The notes beneath the pieces are model-generated. The model was not told where the DNA came from. It made no database searches and was given only the letters and a program-made list of their open reading frames with translations. 64,000 nt of DNA, taken from assembly GCA_900468625.1 (NCBI GenBank), contig UBUL01000023.1, forward strand, positions 62,001 through 126,000, given 5' to 3'. How positions within the stretch are numbered: position 1 is the first letter of the stretch; each line of letters opens with the position of its first letter. This document shows positions 35,937 through 45,338 of the stretch, in pieces. The position numbers and the translations under genes are program-made. The stretch is from Hyphomicrobiales bacterium (GTDB lineage: Bacteria > Pseudomonadota > Alphaproteobacteria > Rhizobiales > Rhizobiaceae).

Positions 35937-36428
35937 TCAGTTCAGCCGCGTCTTCACTTCGTTGACCGCGTCGTTGAAGAGGCCGGATTGAACGCTTCCG
36001 TCAGCTTTCTTCGCAAGCACCGATTCAGCAGCGGCGATCGCCAGGTCGACAGCGGCCGAACGGACCGCCTTCATCGCATCGGCTTCAGCCTGCTTGATCT
36101 TTTGCTCGGAAAGAGCCGTGCGATTGGCGACGAACTCCTCCGTCTTCTTGCGGGCTTCCGTCGTCAGCATCTCGGCTTCGCGCTCTGCTGCCGCGACGAT
36201 GTTTGCCGCTTCAGCTTCTGCTTCCTTGCGCTTGCGCTGATATTCGGCCAGCAGGTGCTGGGCTTCTTCGCGCAGGCGCTTGGCTTCCGCCAGTTCGTTG
36301 CGGATCTGGTCGGCGCGGTCGTCCAGTGACTTCGCCATCATGCCCGGAACCTTCAGATAGACGATCAGGCCAAGGAAGATGATGAGCGCAACAAAAGCAA
36401 AGAAAGTTTCGTCGAGACCGAAAGTCAT
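35937..36428 (-). CDS. atpF: F0F1 ATP synthase subunit b
   Basis: 163 residues. An N-terminal membrane helix (~5-27, 'FFAFVALIIFLGLIVYL') is followed by a long charged helix (to ~140) that forms the peripheral stalk ('AEYQRKRKEAEAEAANI'). It is last in the F0 operon. Photosynthetic and alphaproteobacterial ATPases use a b/b' heterodimer; this one lacks the N-terminal extension of b'. Its ATG lies 3 bases after the b' stop. Confidence 0.93.
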   Translation of the reverse strand: MTFGLDETFFAFVALIIFLGLIVYLKVPGMMAKSLDDRADQIRNELAEAKRLREEAQHLLAEYQRKRKEAEAEAANIVAAAEREAEMLTTEARKKTEEFVANRTALSEQKIKQAEADAMKAVRSAAVDLAIAAAESVLAKKADGSVQSGLFNDAVNEVKTRLN

Positions 36429-36431
36429 GGA

Positions 36432-37025
36432 TCAACCCTCCTGCTTTGCGGATGCGGCGGCGACAGCCGATGCGACATCTGCCTTGCCGGCGACGTTGCC
36501 AACGAGCTGCTCGACAACGGCCGAAGCCGTCTCTTCCGCAATCGCACCAACATCACCAAAGGCCTTGGCCTTGATCTCGGCGATGCGCACTTCGGCGGCC
36601 TTGAGCTTTTCGGAAAGGCTGGCTTCGATCGCCTTGCGATCCTCTTCCGCTTTCGCCTTGGCGGCATCGCGGGCGGTCGCACCGATCGAATTCGCTTTGG
36701 TGCGCGCAGTGGCCAGTTCGCTTTCATAGGTCGCAACCGCGGCGTCGGCTTCAGCCTTCAAACGCGAGGCTTCCTCGATATCCTGAGCGATGCGGTCATG
36801 CCGGCTCTCCAGAATCGTGCCGACACGCGGAATGACGATCTTCTGCATGGCCACGTAGAAGATGACGAAGGTGATCACCAGCCAAAGCAGCTGTGACGGG
36901 TACGTCGTATGGTCAAACGGCGGGAAAACGCCGCCGTGATGGCCTTCATTCGGCGCACCCGTTTCCGTGTGCACCGCTCCGGCGGCCGGCGGTGCTTCTT
37001 CAGCATATGCCGGGGTCACAAACAT
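36432..37025 (-). CDS. atpF2: F0F1 ATP synthase subunit b'
   Basis: 197 residues from ATG 37025, with GGAGG 5 bases upstream; GTG 37031 would overlap that site. It has the characteristic Ala/Pro-rich leader ('MFVTPAYAEEAPPAAGAVH'), a membrane helix ~50-72 ('QLLWLVITFVIFYVAMQ') and a long coiled stalk helix. Pairs with subunit b. Confidence 0.93.
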   Translation of the reverse strand: MFVTPAYAEEAPPAAGAVHTETGAPNEGHHGGVFPPFDHTTYPSQLLWLVITFVIFYVAMQKIVIPRVGTILESRHDRIAQDIEEASRLKAEADAAVATYESELATARTKANSIGATARDAAKAKAEEDRKAIEASLSEKLKAAEVRIAEIKAKAFGDVGAIAEETASAVVEQLVGNVAGKADVASAVAAASAKQEG

Positions 37026-37103
37026 GCTCACCTCCAGGTGGTCTGCAAATACAAAGAATCACGGCTCGCTGCCCGCGAACCGTGATCTATGACGCCGCTG
37101 AAA

Positions 37104-37331
37104 TCAGACGGCGAAGAGCAGGAGGAGAGCGATGAGCAGCGAGAAGATGCCCAGAGCTTCCGTAACGGCGAAGCCGAATACCAGACGGCCGAACTGGCTG
37201 TCAGCAGCCGACGGGTTGCGCAGTGCGCCGGACAGGTAGCTGCCGAAGATATTGCCGAGGCCGAGAGCCGTGCCGGCCATACCAAAGCAAGCCAAACCTG
37301 CGCCGATGAACTTTGCTGCTTCCGCGTCCAT
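37104..37331 (-). CDS. atpE: F0F1 ATP synthase subunit c
   Basis: 75 residues, two membrane helices joined by the polar loop 'RNPSAADSQ'. The proton-carrying carboxylate is Glu in 'FAVTEALGIFSLL' (~residue 58). The first helix carries the Gly-rich 'GLACFGMAGTALGLGN'. Forms the rotary ring of F0. Confidence 0.97.
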   Translation of the reverse strand: MDAEAAKFIGAGLACFGMAGTALGLGNIFGSYLSGALRNPSAADSQFGRLVFGFAVTEALGIFSLLIALLLLFAV

Positions 37332-37397
37332 GTTGAACTCCTTTGAAATGGTTGTGCGGTGAATGACTGACGCCCTTAGACGCCAATGTCTTTATCC

Positions 37398-38150
37398 TTA
37401 GTGGCCACCCGGATGGATCGCGTCGTTGAGGTACATGCAAGTCAGCACCGCAAAGACGTAAGCCTGGAGGAAGGCGACAAGGAATTCGAGACCGGTTAGG
37501 GCGACGGTCATGATGAGGGGAAGAATTGCGCCGCCGATGCCGAGCGCGCCGAGGGCTCCAAGCGAGGCTACGAAGCCCGCGAACACCTTGAGCGTGATAT
37601 GACCGGCCAGCATGTTGGCGAAAAGACGTACGGAGAGTGAAATCGGCCGGGACAGGAAGGAAATGATTTCGATCACCACCACCAGCGGCAGCAGAATGCC
37701 CGGAACACCCTGCGGCACGAAGAGCTTGAAGAAGCCGAAGCCGTGCTTGATCAAACCATAGAGAATGACGGTGAAGATGACGAGAAGCGCCAGAGCGAAG
37801 GTGACGATGATCTGGCTGGTGACCGTGAAGAAGTACGGAACCATGCCAAGCAGGTTTGCCGTCAGCACGAACATGAAAAGCGAAAAAACCAGCGGGAAGA
37901 ACTTCATCCCCTTCGTTCCCGCCCCTTCCTTCAGCATCGAGGCAATGAACTCATAGGCCATTTCCGCAACCGACTGAGAACGGCCGGGGATAACGCTGCG
38001 GGGCGCGGTGGCGAAATAGAGGAAGCCGGCGGAAATCGCTGCCGAGGCAACCATGAACAAGGAAGCGTTGGTGAACGAAAAATCAATTCCGCCGATATCG
38101 ATCGGGATAATCTTGAAGATCAGGAACTGATGGGTAGGTCCGTTTGCCAC
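37398..38150 (-). CDS. atpB: F0F1 ATP synthase subunit a
   Basis: 250 residues, starting at GTG 38150 (MANGPTHQFLIFKIIP). It has five or six membrane helices; the essential Arg is in 'PISLSVRLFANMLAGHITL', and 'LTGLEFLVAFLQAYVFAVL' is the conserved C-terminal helix. Provides the proton half-channels next to the c ring. Confidence 0.96.
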   Translation of the reverse strand: MANGPTHQFLIFKIIPIDIGGIDFSFTNASLFMVASAAISAGFLYFATAPRSVIPGRSQSVAEMAYEFIASMLKEGAGTKGMKFFPLVFSLFMFVLTANLLGMVPYFFTVTSQIIVTFALALLVIFTVILYGLIKHGFGFFKLFVPQGVPGILLPLVVVIEIISFLSRPISLSVRLFANMLAGHITLKVFAGFVASLGALGALGIGGAILPLIMTVALTGLEFLVAFLQAYVFAVLTCMYLNDAIHPGGH

Positions 38151-38228
38151 CGCTTGTTCTCTTTCATTTTTCCGCCCCTTCGAGCGGATGCCTCTTACCT
38201 GGAAACAACGCCGCAGCGCTGCGTCCGC

Positions 38229-38573
38229 TCATTTCCTGTCAGTCTTGCGCTCATCCAGCATGGGTGTCGCCACCTTGCCTGCGGAGCGCAGCACGTTCAG
38301 CACGCCGGCACAAAATCCGAGAAGCAGAAAAACAATCATGCCCCACGGCGTCGTACCAATAAAACGGTCGAAGACATAGCCCAGAACAATACCGACGACG
38401 ATCGCGGCAATGAACTCACTGGAAAGCTTCATCGCCTGAGCGTAGCCTTTACGGCTCTCCTCGGCGCGAACCTCCCCGCGTTCATCCTCTCTCACCGCAG
38501 CACGCTTGCTCGCCAATTCGGCTTCCAGCTGCGCCCGACGCTGTTCCAGACCTTCATCGCGATCATCCGTCAT
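38229..38573 (-). CDS. atpI: ATP synthase accessory protein AtpI
   Basis: 114 residues from ATG 38573 (MTDDRDEGLEQRRAQLEAEL), preceded by GGGAGGG. An N-terminal charged helix is followed by two membrane helices ('FIAAIVVGIVLGYVFDRFIG' and 'WGMIVFLLLGFCAGVLNVL') joined by a short loop. AtpI-type proteins help c-ring assembly or magnesium supply. First gene of the F0 operon; the F1 genes are not in this window. Confidence 0.9.
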   Translation of the reverse strand: MTDDRDEGLEQRRAQLEAELASKRAAVREDERGEVRAEESRKGYAQAMKLSSEFIAAIVVGIVLGYVFDRFIGTTPWGMIVFLLLGFCAGVLNVLRSAGKVATPMLDERKTDRK

Positions 38574-38887
38574 GATGGCACCCTCCCCTTTCGTCGCGCG
38601 TCGCCCCAATACCCCGGTCAACGCGTAAACGAACAGCAGGTTTCGCCACCTTTCGGCCCGTTTTGAAGTCGCGCGCAACATAGTTTTAGGAAAAAGCATA
38701 GTCAAGGCGTAGACGGTATCTGTCCAGCCATAAATTAGCCCAATTAAATCATGATCTTAGGCTGAAAGAGCCATATTCGCTGAAAACTGAGCCGAAGAAT
38801 CCTCTTCAGCCCATGCTCTCCTGTGGCCTTTTTGCAAGGGAATGCAGGCCTTCGCGCGATGTCAACTCGCCGGAACCGGGTTACCTC

Positions 38888-40069
38888 TCAGCTCCAGCCG
38901 CCGCCATAGGTCCTATAGAAGATGTGCATGCCTATGCGGCCGACCTTCACCATTTCGGCCGCCCATTTCGGCCGAACGTAGACAGCATGATAATGGGTGG
39001 CGGAGCCGACTTCCGGAAGCCAGATCTTTCCGGCGGTGACGGCCATGGCGACCTGGCGGGCAATGCGCCAATGTTCGGGAGAATTGACGCGCTCCTTGAC
39101 GTTATCGCAGGCAAAGGAGAATTGGCAGGCATTGTGCCAGTCCTCATTCTGATAGACGACGCCGCATATGGTCTTGGGATAGGCGGGATTGCGGACGCGG
39201 TTGAGAATGACCTGGGCGACGGCCGCCTGCCCTTTCACGGACTCGCCCCGCGCCTCGAAATAGATACCCGTGGCAAGGCATTGCTGTTCGTCCGACGAGA
39301 AGACCGAGGGCGGCAGAACATTGGCTGCCCAGGCATGATCCTTCGGCCCGATCTGCGGCACGAAGCGGCCTTCGCCGTCCTGATCCTTCGCCAGAATGGA
39401 ATCGAAGGGAGAAACGCGGGCATAATCCGGCGGCGGTGAGGCATAGGCCGCAGCAAGAACATCGGCATTCTGATTGGTGACCAGATTGGCGATGTAAGCC
39501 GGCATAGTGTCGTCAGGCTTCGGCGGCTGCTTCTTATAGAATGCGGTGGCGATCTGGATTTCCTTGCCGCCGAGCTTCGGCTTGAGGAATGCCGTGCGCT
39601 CGCCGGTCGCGGATTCCGGTCGAAGCAGCATGCTTTGGCGCTGCAGCACCGAGCCTGCGGAAAAATCCTTCGGCGGCTGCATCGGCGCGACGGCCACTAC
39701 GCGGCCCTTCTTGTCCTGCCGGTTGATGCGGTCCTCGTCGGGCCGGGGATCGCTACCCTTCCGTTCCGACTGGAATGCGACCCGAGTTCCGTCCGGCAGC
39801 ATCAGGCCGCCATCGCCGACGGCCGCTGCCGCCCCGGCATCGCCGAAGGCCAGCTCTGCCTGATGGGTGGAGCCGGCCGGCGATTTGGTCATCACCATGC
39901 GCCAGTTGGCCCCTTCCCGGTCAATGCCCGCGAGCAGGCCGGCAAGATCGCCATAAGCAGCATTCGATGGAAAGATCAGCCAGGCGCAAAGCCCGAATAC
40001 GGCCGGGGAAGTCCAGGTTTTTGGCAAGAATCTCAATTTACGACTGACATAACGCGAGCGAGACAACAC
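38888..40069 (-). CDS. SleB/CwlJ-type cell wall hydrolase
   Basis: About 393 residues; GTG 40069 or TTG 40066 follow GGAG. A hydrophobic N-terminal segment (~20-40, 'PAVFGLCAWLIFPSNAAYG') serves as signal or anchor. A long linker follows and the C-terminal ~125 residues form the hydrolase domain ('LATGIYFEARGESVKGQAAV', with the catalytic Glu in YFEARGE; 'NRVRNPAYPKTICGVVYQ'; 'WLPEVGSATHYHAVYV'). It should cut the glycan strands of peptidoglycan in cell growth or division. Confidence 0.9.
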   Translation of the reverse strand: MLSRSRYVSRKLRFLPKTWTSPAVFGLCAWLIFPSNAAYGDLAGLLAGIDREGANWRMVMTKSPAGSTHQAELAFGDAGAAAAVGDGGLMLPDGTRVAFQSERKGSDPRPDEDRINRQDKKGRVVAVAPMQPPKDFSAGSVLQRQSMLLRPESATGERTAFLKPKLGGKEIQIATAFYKKQPPKPDDTMPAYIANLVTNQNADVLAAAYASPPPDYARVSPFDSILAKDQDGEGRFVPQIGPKDHAWAANVLPPSVFSSDEQQCLATGIYFEARGESVKGQAAVAQVILNRVRNPAYPKTICGVVYQNEDWHNACQFSFACDNVKERVNSPEHWRIARQVAMAVTAGKIWLPEVGSATHYHAVYVRPKWAAEMVKVGRIGMHIFYRTYGGGWS

Positions 40070-40178
40070 CGGACTCCAACGGCACTCGAAACCAGGAGCC
40101 GGAATAATCTCCCATTAACCTTGATGGATGGTTAATTCGGGCGAATCTATGATTATCAGTACGGTGAACCGAAAACGG

Positions 40179-40211
40179 AAAAAGGCTCTGCGGATATCCA
40201 CAGGGCCTTTT
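40179..40211 (-). terminator. Terminator of kup
   Basis: On the minus strand AAAAGGC, an imperfect stem CTGTGGATATCCGCAG, then GCCTTTTT. It lies 25 bases past the kup stop and ends in T residues. Confidence 0.8.
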
Positions 40212-40235
40212 GAGCAAACAGCAGAAACATCCGCG

Positions 40236-42137
40236 TCAGATGATGACGTGCGAGCCCAGTTCCACCACGCGGTTGGCCGGCAGTCGGAAATAGTCCGACG
40301 GGTCGGTCGCTGCATTGGCAAGCGCGATGTAGAGCCGGTCCTGCCAGTGCGGCATGCCGGATTTCGCATCCGGCACCAGTTTGCGGCGCCCGAGATAGAA
40401 AGAGGTCGACATGATGTCGAACTTCAGGCCCGTCTTGCGCAGGGTCGCCAAGGCCTGCGAGACGTTCTGCGATTCCATGAAGCCGAAGCGCAGCTCCACG
40501 CGCGAGAAGCGCTCGGAAACTTTTTCGACGGAGTAACGGTCCTCCTGTGCGACGCGCGGCTTGTTGGTGGTACGGATCGTCAGGATGACGTTCTTGTCGT
40601 GCAGGACGTGGTTGTGCTTCAGATTATGCAGCAGCGCTGCCGGTGCGGATTCGGGATCGCTGGTGAGGAAGATCGCCGTGCCGGGCACGTGCGCGGGCGA
40701 ATGATCACTCTTGCGCTCGATCGAGCTGACGAAGGACGACAGCGGGATATCGGTGTGGCGCGTCTTTTCCATGAGAATCGCGGTGCCGCGCCGCCAGGTC
40801 CACATGACGACGGTGAAGGCCGTTGCGATCGTGACCGGAACGTAGCCGCCGTCATGGATCTTCAGAAGGTTGGCGCCGAGGAAGACGAGTTCCAGCAGCA
40901 GCAGCGGCGTCAGCACGGCGACCGCCATCGGCAGCGTCCAATTCCAGCGAACGCGCACGAATTCGAAAGCCATGATCGTGGTGACGACCATCGCGCCTGT
41001 CACGGAAATACCGTAGGCCGTCGCCAGCGCATCCGAGGTCTTGAAGCTCAAGACCAGGAAGATGACGCCGAAAAACAGCACGGCATTGGCCGACGGCAGG
41101 AAGATCTGGCCGGTATTGGTCTCCGACGTGAACAGAATTTCCATGCGCGGCAGGAAGCCCAGATGAATTGCCTGGCGCGTGAGCGAGAAGGCGCCTGTGA
41201 TGACAGCCTGGCTGGCGATGATCGTCGCGAGAGTGGCGAGAATGACCACCGGCAGGATCGCCCAGTGCGGATACATCAGGAAGAACGGATCGGACATGGC
41301 CGTGGGGTTGCGCAGTACGAGCGCACCCTGACCGAGATAATTCAAGGCCAGCGACGGAAACACAATCACAAACCAGGCCCACTGGATTGGGCGGCGGCCG
41401 AAATGGCCGAGATCGGCATAGAGGGCTTCCGCACCCGTCACGGTCAGGAACACCGCACCCAGAACGACGATGCCGAGAAAACCTTCCCTTATGAGGAAGC
41501 TGACCGCATACCAGGGATTGAGTGCGGCCAGGATGCTGAAATCATCGGAAATGTGCATGATGCCGGCAAGGCCGATGACGATGAACCAGAGGGCCATGAT
41601 CGGACCGAAGAAACGAGCGACTGCGCCGGTGCCATGCGACTGGATTGCGAAAAGCAGCGCCATGATCGCGACCGATATGGGCACGATATAGTCAGACAGC
41701 TCCGGCGTTACGAGCTTCAGACCTTCGACCGCAGAGAGAACCGAAAGCGCGGGCGTGATCATCGCGTCGCCGAGGAAGAGCGCGGCACCCAGCAGACCCA
41801 GCAGCATCAGGACGGCGGTATGGCCGTTTGCCGTCTTCATCAACAGCGCCAGCAGCGAGAGCGTGCCGCCTTCGCCGTCATTGTCTGCACGGAGCAGAAA
41901 AAGGACATATTTGATGGTGACGATGATCGTCAGCGTCCAGAACATCAGCGAGATGACGCTGATGACTTCGCCGCGCGTCAGACCGTCGGCGGCCACGGGC
42001 TTCAATGCTTCGCGAAAGGCATAGAGCGGGCTTGTGCCGATATCGCCATAAACCACGCCGATCGAACCAAGGGCGAGGAAGGCGAGCTTGCGAGCGTCCA
42101 TTTTCCCGTCGGGAGAATGATGGGTTTCGTTAGACAT
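40236..42137 (-). CDS. kup: Kup-type potassium transporter
   Basis: 633 residues with about 12 membrane helices over residues 10-440, then a cytoplasmic C-terminal domain. It begins 'LAFLALGSIGVVYGDIGTSP', the family signature, followed by 'LYAFREAL'. Other motifs are 'DAMITPALSVLSAVEGLKL' and 'GQGALVLRNP'. It imports K+ with H+ symport. Rhizobia often have several kup copies. The gene starts 17 bases before the corA end and may be cotranscribed with it. Confidence 0.95.
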   Translation of the reverse strand: MSNETHHSPDGKMDARKLAFLALGSIGVVYGDIGTSPLYAFREALKPVAADGLTRGEVISVISLMFWTLTIIVTIKYVLFLLRADNDGEGGTLSLLALLMKTANGHTAVLMLLGLLGAALFLGDAMITPALSVLSAVEGLKLVTPELSDYIVPISVAIMALLFAIQSHGTGAVARFFGPIMALWFIVIGLAGIMHISDDFSILAALNPWYAVSFLIREGFLGIVVLGAVFLTVTGAEALYADLGHFGRRPIQWAWFVIVFPSLALNYLGQGALVLRNPTAMSDPFFLMYPHWAILPVVILATLATIIASQAVITGAFSLTRQAIHLGFLPRMEILFTSETNTGQIFLPSANAVLFFGVIFLVLSFKTSDALATAYGISVTGAMVVTTIMAFEFVRVRWNWTLPMAVAVLTPLLLLELVFLGANLLKIHDGGYVPVTIATAFTVVMWTWRRGTAILMEKTRHTDIPLSSFVSSIERKSDHSPAHVPGTAIFLTSDPESAPAALLHNLKHNHVLHDKNVILTIRTTNKPRVAQEDRYSVEKVSERFSRVELRFGFMESQNVSQALATLRKTGLKFDIMSTSFYLGRRKLVPDAKSGMPHWQDRLYIALANAATDPSDYFRLPANRVVELGSHVII

Positions 42138-42154
42138 TCAGGATCCCTAGACTC

Positions 42155-43132
42155 TCAGAGCCAGCCTTTCCAGCGAAAAAAGAAAAACGGAACGATGGCG
42201 GAAACCACCATCAGCAACAGCGATGTCGGGTAGCCGTAGGCAAAATGCAGTTCGGGCATATGCTCGAAATTCATGCCATAGACGGATGCCACGAGCGTCG
42301 GCGGCAGGAACACCACGGAAGCGATCGAAAAGATCTTGATGATGGCGTTCTGCTCTATATTGATCAGTCCGAGCGAGGCATCGAGCAGGAAGGTGATGTT
42401 TCCTGCGACAAACGATGCGTGCTCCGACAGCGATTGAACATCCCTCGAGACGTTGCGGCACAGTCCCCTAGCCTCATGGTCCTGCTGCATGGCGGGGATG
42501 GTATGGAGAAAGGTCAGCAACCGGGAAAGCGAACTCAGGCTGTCGCGTACCTTGCTGATCGTACGGTGATAGCCTGCGATATCCTTGAGCTTTTCTTCCA
42601 GATAATTCGACGGACGGCGGATCTTCTTCACGCGATCGCCGAACACATGCACCGACAATATATCGATACCGGCAGCCGCTTGTTCAAGCACCTCCGCGGT
42701 GCGGTCAACGATGGTTTCAAGAAGCTTGGCGAGGAGCGCGACGCCGGTGCGGCGCTCCGGCGGGATGCGTTGCAGAGCGGCGATGAACAGCGCAAAGGAT
42801 TTCGGCTTCGCATAGCGGATCGTGACCAGCCGATTGCCCGTCAGGATGAAGGCGACATCGGTCAGCATCGGCAGATTGGTGTCCGCTTTCCATATCAGCG
42901 AGGCCGTCAGGAAAACGGAGCCTTTCTCGATATAGAGGCGGCTGGACGGTTCTATATCTTTCATGTCCTCGCGCGTCGGCACTTCGAGCCCAAGCAGGCG
43001 CTCGATACCGGCTTCCTCTTCACGCGAGGGATCGATCATGTCGATCCAGACGGCATCGTCGGGCAGCCGGTCGGCGGCCGATAGATCGGGAAGCTCAAGC
43101 GGCTTCTGGTCTGAGCAATAGGCAGTTATCAA
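42155..43132 (-). CDS. corA: CorA family magnesium/cobalt transporter
   Basis: 325 residues from TTG 43132 (LITAYCSDQKPLEL); AGGAG lies 7 bases upstream, and the open frame above it gives no comparable ribosome site. The large cytoplasmic N-terminal domain is followed by two C-terminal membrane helices with the pore signature GMN in 'YGMNFEHMPE'. Loop and helix lengths are normal. Imports Mg2+ as a pentamer. Confidence 0.94.
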   Translation of the reverse strand: MITAYCSDQKPLELPDLSAADRLPDDAVWIDMIDPSREEEAGIERLLGLEVPTREDMKDIEPSSRLYIEKGSVFLTASLIWKADTNLPMLTDVAFILTGNRLVTIRYAKPKSFALFIAALQRIPPERRTGVALLAKLLETIVDRTAEVLEQAAAGIDILSVHVFGDRVKKIRRPSNYLEEKLKDIAGYHRTISKVRDSLSSLSRLLTFLHTIPAMQQDHEARGLCRNVSRDVQSLSEHASFVAGNITFLLDASLGLINIEQNAIIKIFSIASVVFLPPTLVASVYGMNFEHMPELHFAYGYPTSLLLMVVSAIVPFFFFRWKGWL

Positions 43133-43546
43133 CTGCTTGCTCCTGCAGCGGTACGAACAAGGCCGAAGCCAAGGCGCTTTGCGCGCACTTGCGGCAATCC
43201 CGCCAATGGCCAATGAAAGAAGCTCATAAAACCCCGGTCGTATCCCGCCTGTCCGGCTGGGAATCCGTCTTCACGTTCCATTGCGCTGCTGTACCAATCC
43301 TTCGTCCGTTCCGGCGAGGCCACCTGCTCGGACGAAATAAGACCGCCGTTCGCCGGAGAGCGGTCATCGGAAACGACCGACCGGTTCCACGCAGGCGGCG
43401 CATATGCAGCAAAGCTCGCAAAGAATCAAGTCACAACCTCTTCATCGCGCGCTTTCACCGCAGCTTGGCTAATCCAGCGAAGTCATAGCACAGGATGCCG
43501 GCAAGACAATCCGCCACTATACGGAAAGCCGGCGTGCCTTTATGAA
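43133..43546. other. Intergenic region between corA and mrp, 414 bp
   Basis: Two short open frames (43129-43323 minus and 43189-43488 plus) overlap each other and have no recognisable family, biased Arg content and no ribosome site; I do not call either. The region should hold the corA/kup promoter on the minus strand. No hairpin or repeat of note was seen. Confidence 0.4.
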
Positions 43547-44695
43547 TTATTCGAACACGATCGCCGGCGCCGCTCGCTGCGGCGAGCCGATCACTTGCTT
43601 CCAGACGTTAGCCGCGATCTCGCGATATATTCCGGCCACCACTCCGTCCGGCTCGGCGACGACGAGCGGCGTACCGGCATCCGAAGTTTCGCGGATGCCC
43701 ATGGTCAGCGGTACCTCGCCGAGGAAAGGCACGCCGATGCGCTCGGCTTCCTTGCGCGCGCCGCCGTGGCCGAAGATGTCATAGCGTGCGCCCGTATCCG
43801 GGGCGATGAAATAGCTCATATTCTCGACGATACCGAGAACGGGCACCTCGACCTTGCGGAACATGTTCAGGCCCTTGCGCGCATCGATCAGCGCCAGATC
43901 CTGCGGAGTTGAAACAATGACAGCGCCGGCAAGCGGCACCTGCTGCGCCATCGTGAGCTGCACGTCGCCCGTGCCGGGCGGCATGTCCACGACAAGCACG
44001 TCAAGCTCGCCCCAGGCGACCTCGCGCAGCATCTGCAGCAGGGCGGACTGCACCATCGGCCCGCGCCAGATCATCGCGGTCTCCTCCTCGACGAGAAAAC
44101 CCATCGACATGACCTTGAGGCCGTAATTCTCCATGGGATTGATGATGCGGCCGTCGATCTGGGTCGGCCGTCCGGAAATCTTCAGGAGGCGCGGCATCGA
44201 GGGGCCGTAGATATCGGCATCCAGAATGCCGACGCGTAGGCCGTTGGCAAGCAGGCCCAGCGCCAGATTGACCGCCGTCGTCGATTTGCCGACGCCCCCC
44301 TTGCCCGAGGCGACGGCGATGATGGCCTTGACGCCGGGAACGCCGATCTTGGCGCTGCGGGGCGGCTGCTGCGGGGCGTGCGGATGGGAATGGCCGTGCG
44401 GAGCAGCCGGCGCGGGCGCCGGCCGGGCCGCAGGGGCACCAGCCTTCTTGTCGGCCGTCAGGGCGACCAGAGCGCCCTTGACACCAGGCAATTCCTTGAT
44501 GACCCGCTCGGCCGCAAGGCGCAGCGGCTCCAGATCCTTTGCGCGCTCGGCGGGAACAGTGATGGAAAAATAGACCTTGCCATCGGAGATGAAAACATCC
44601 GACACCATGCCGAGTTCGACGATGTTGTGCTCCAGGTCCGGGCCGCGAACCGTCTTCAACGTTTCCAGCACCTGCTCTTTGGTGATGCCTGCCAT
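43547..44695 (-). CDS. apbC: Mrp/NBP35 family Fe-S cluster carrier ATPase
   Basis: 382 residues. An N-terminal MIP18-type domain (~1-85, 'VRGPDLEHNIVELGMVSDV'), a Pro/Ala/His-rich linker (~88-115, 'HGHSHPHAP'), then a P-loop ATPase domain with deviant Walker A 'ASGKGGVGKSTTAVNLALG'. 'DADIYGPSMPRLL' and 'DMPPGTGDVQLT' are further signatures. It carries Fe-S clusters to target proteins. The usual CxxC of the family is not evident in this copy ('NMSYFIAPDTG' occupies the place), a known variation among alphaproteobacterial Mrp proteins. Confidence 0.92.
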   Translation of the reverse strand: MAGITKEQVLETLKTVRGPDLEHNIVELGMVSDVFISDGKVYFSITVPAERAKDLEPLRLAAERVIKELPGVKGALVALTADKKAGAPAARPAPAPAAPHGHSHPHAPQQPPRSAKIGVPGVKAIIAVASGKGGVGKSTTAVNLALGLLANGLRVGILDADIYGPSMPRLLKISGRPTQIDGRIINPMENYGLKVMSMGFLVEEETAMIWRGPMVQSALLQMLREVAWGELDVLVVDMPPGTGDVQLTMAQQVPLAGAVIVSTPQDLALIDARKGLNMFRKVEVPVLGIVENMSYFIAPDTGARYDIFGHGGARKEAERIGVPFLGEVPLTMGIRETSDAGTPLVVAEPDGVVAGIYREIAANVWKQVIGSPQRAAPAIVFE

Positions 44696-45338
44696 TCCAT
44701 CCTCGCTGCACTATCTCGCGCAAAGCCCGGCCCATGCCGCAGGCTTCTCGAAATCTTTCCGGTTTAGATAGTGGAGCGGCAGGACTTCGCCAAACGAAAT
44801 CGGGATGTGCCGATAAAAAACGCCTTCGTTGCGGCCGGCAGGTCCGCCGGGTCCATCTATGACCCCACCAGCCGCAACACGCTCCCAATCAGGGGAAGAC
44901 GTTTCGCCGGCCGACATAGAGCAACGGTCCGAAAGGAATAGGGCAGGGACATGAAAATCGCCTCACCCGCGCCTTCGATCTTGCTGGGCGTGTCAAATAA
45001 GCAACAACCGCCGCCAACGCCTTTGCCTGGAGAAGCTATGGCGAAGGCATCGGCGACGGTCATCTGATCCGCGCACGTTCATCGGCGCTGTTATCAAAGT
45101 CCCCTCTGGACCTCTGCCATTTAACAAGCAGGAAGCGTGCCAATTTAGAAAAACTTGAAAAGATCGTTTGATTTCAAGCCGTTGAAGATTCAAGAGGTCA
45201 AATGGGCAAATCAGGGACAGCAAACGCTCATCCTATTTTATTCGCAACGCACAAAAATCACTCATCAGTTGCCTGAATCTCGGTCATCGACATGCACGGA
45301 AGCCGAAGGGCAAACGAAGATGCGGCCGGAATGGAGCT
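44696..45338. other. Long intergenic region, 643 bp
   Basis: This is the largest gene-free stretch in the window. Open frames at 44711-44917 and 44857-45063 (minus) are short, overlapping and without recognisable domains. A 38-codon frame on the plus strand (44951-45067) has a weak GGGA site but no known match. The 3' half (45110-45300) is AT-rich relative to the surroundings. No tRNA, clear terminator or repeat was found; a small RNA cannot be excluded. Confidence 0.4.

Noticed and set aside
40128..42233. 701-codon open frame antisense to kup
   Set aside because: Charged, low-complexity translation on the opposite strand of a clear transporter gene.
43189..43488. 99-codon plus-strand frame between corA and mrp
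   Set aside because: Arg-rich, overlaps the corA 5' region and another frame, and has no ribosome site.
44951..45067. Possible 38-residue protein (MKIASPAPSILLGV...)
   Set aside because: Weak ribosome site, no recognised relatives and no codon bias evidence; left as a note in the intergenic entry.
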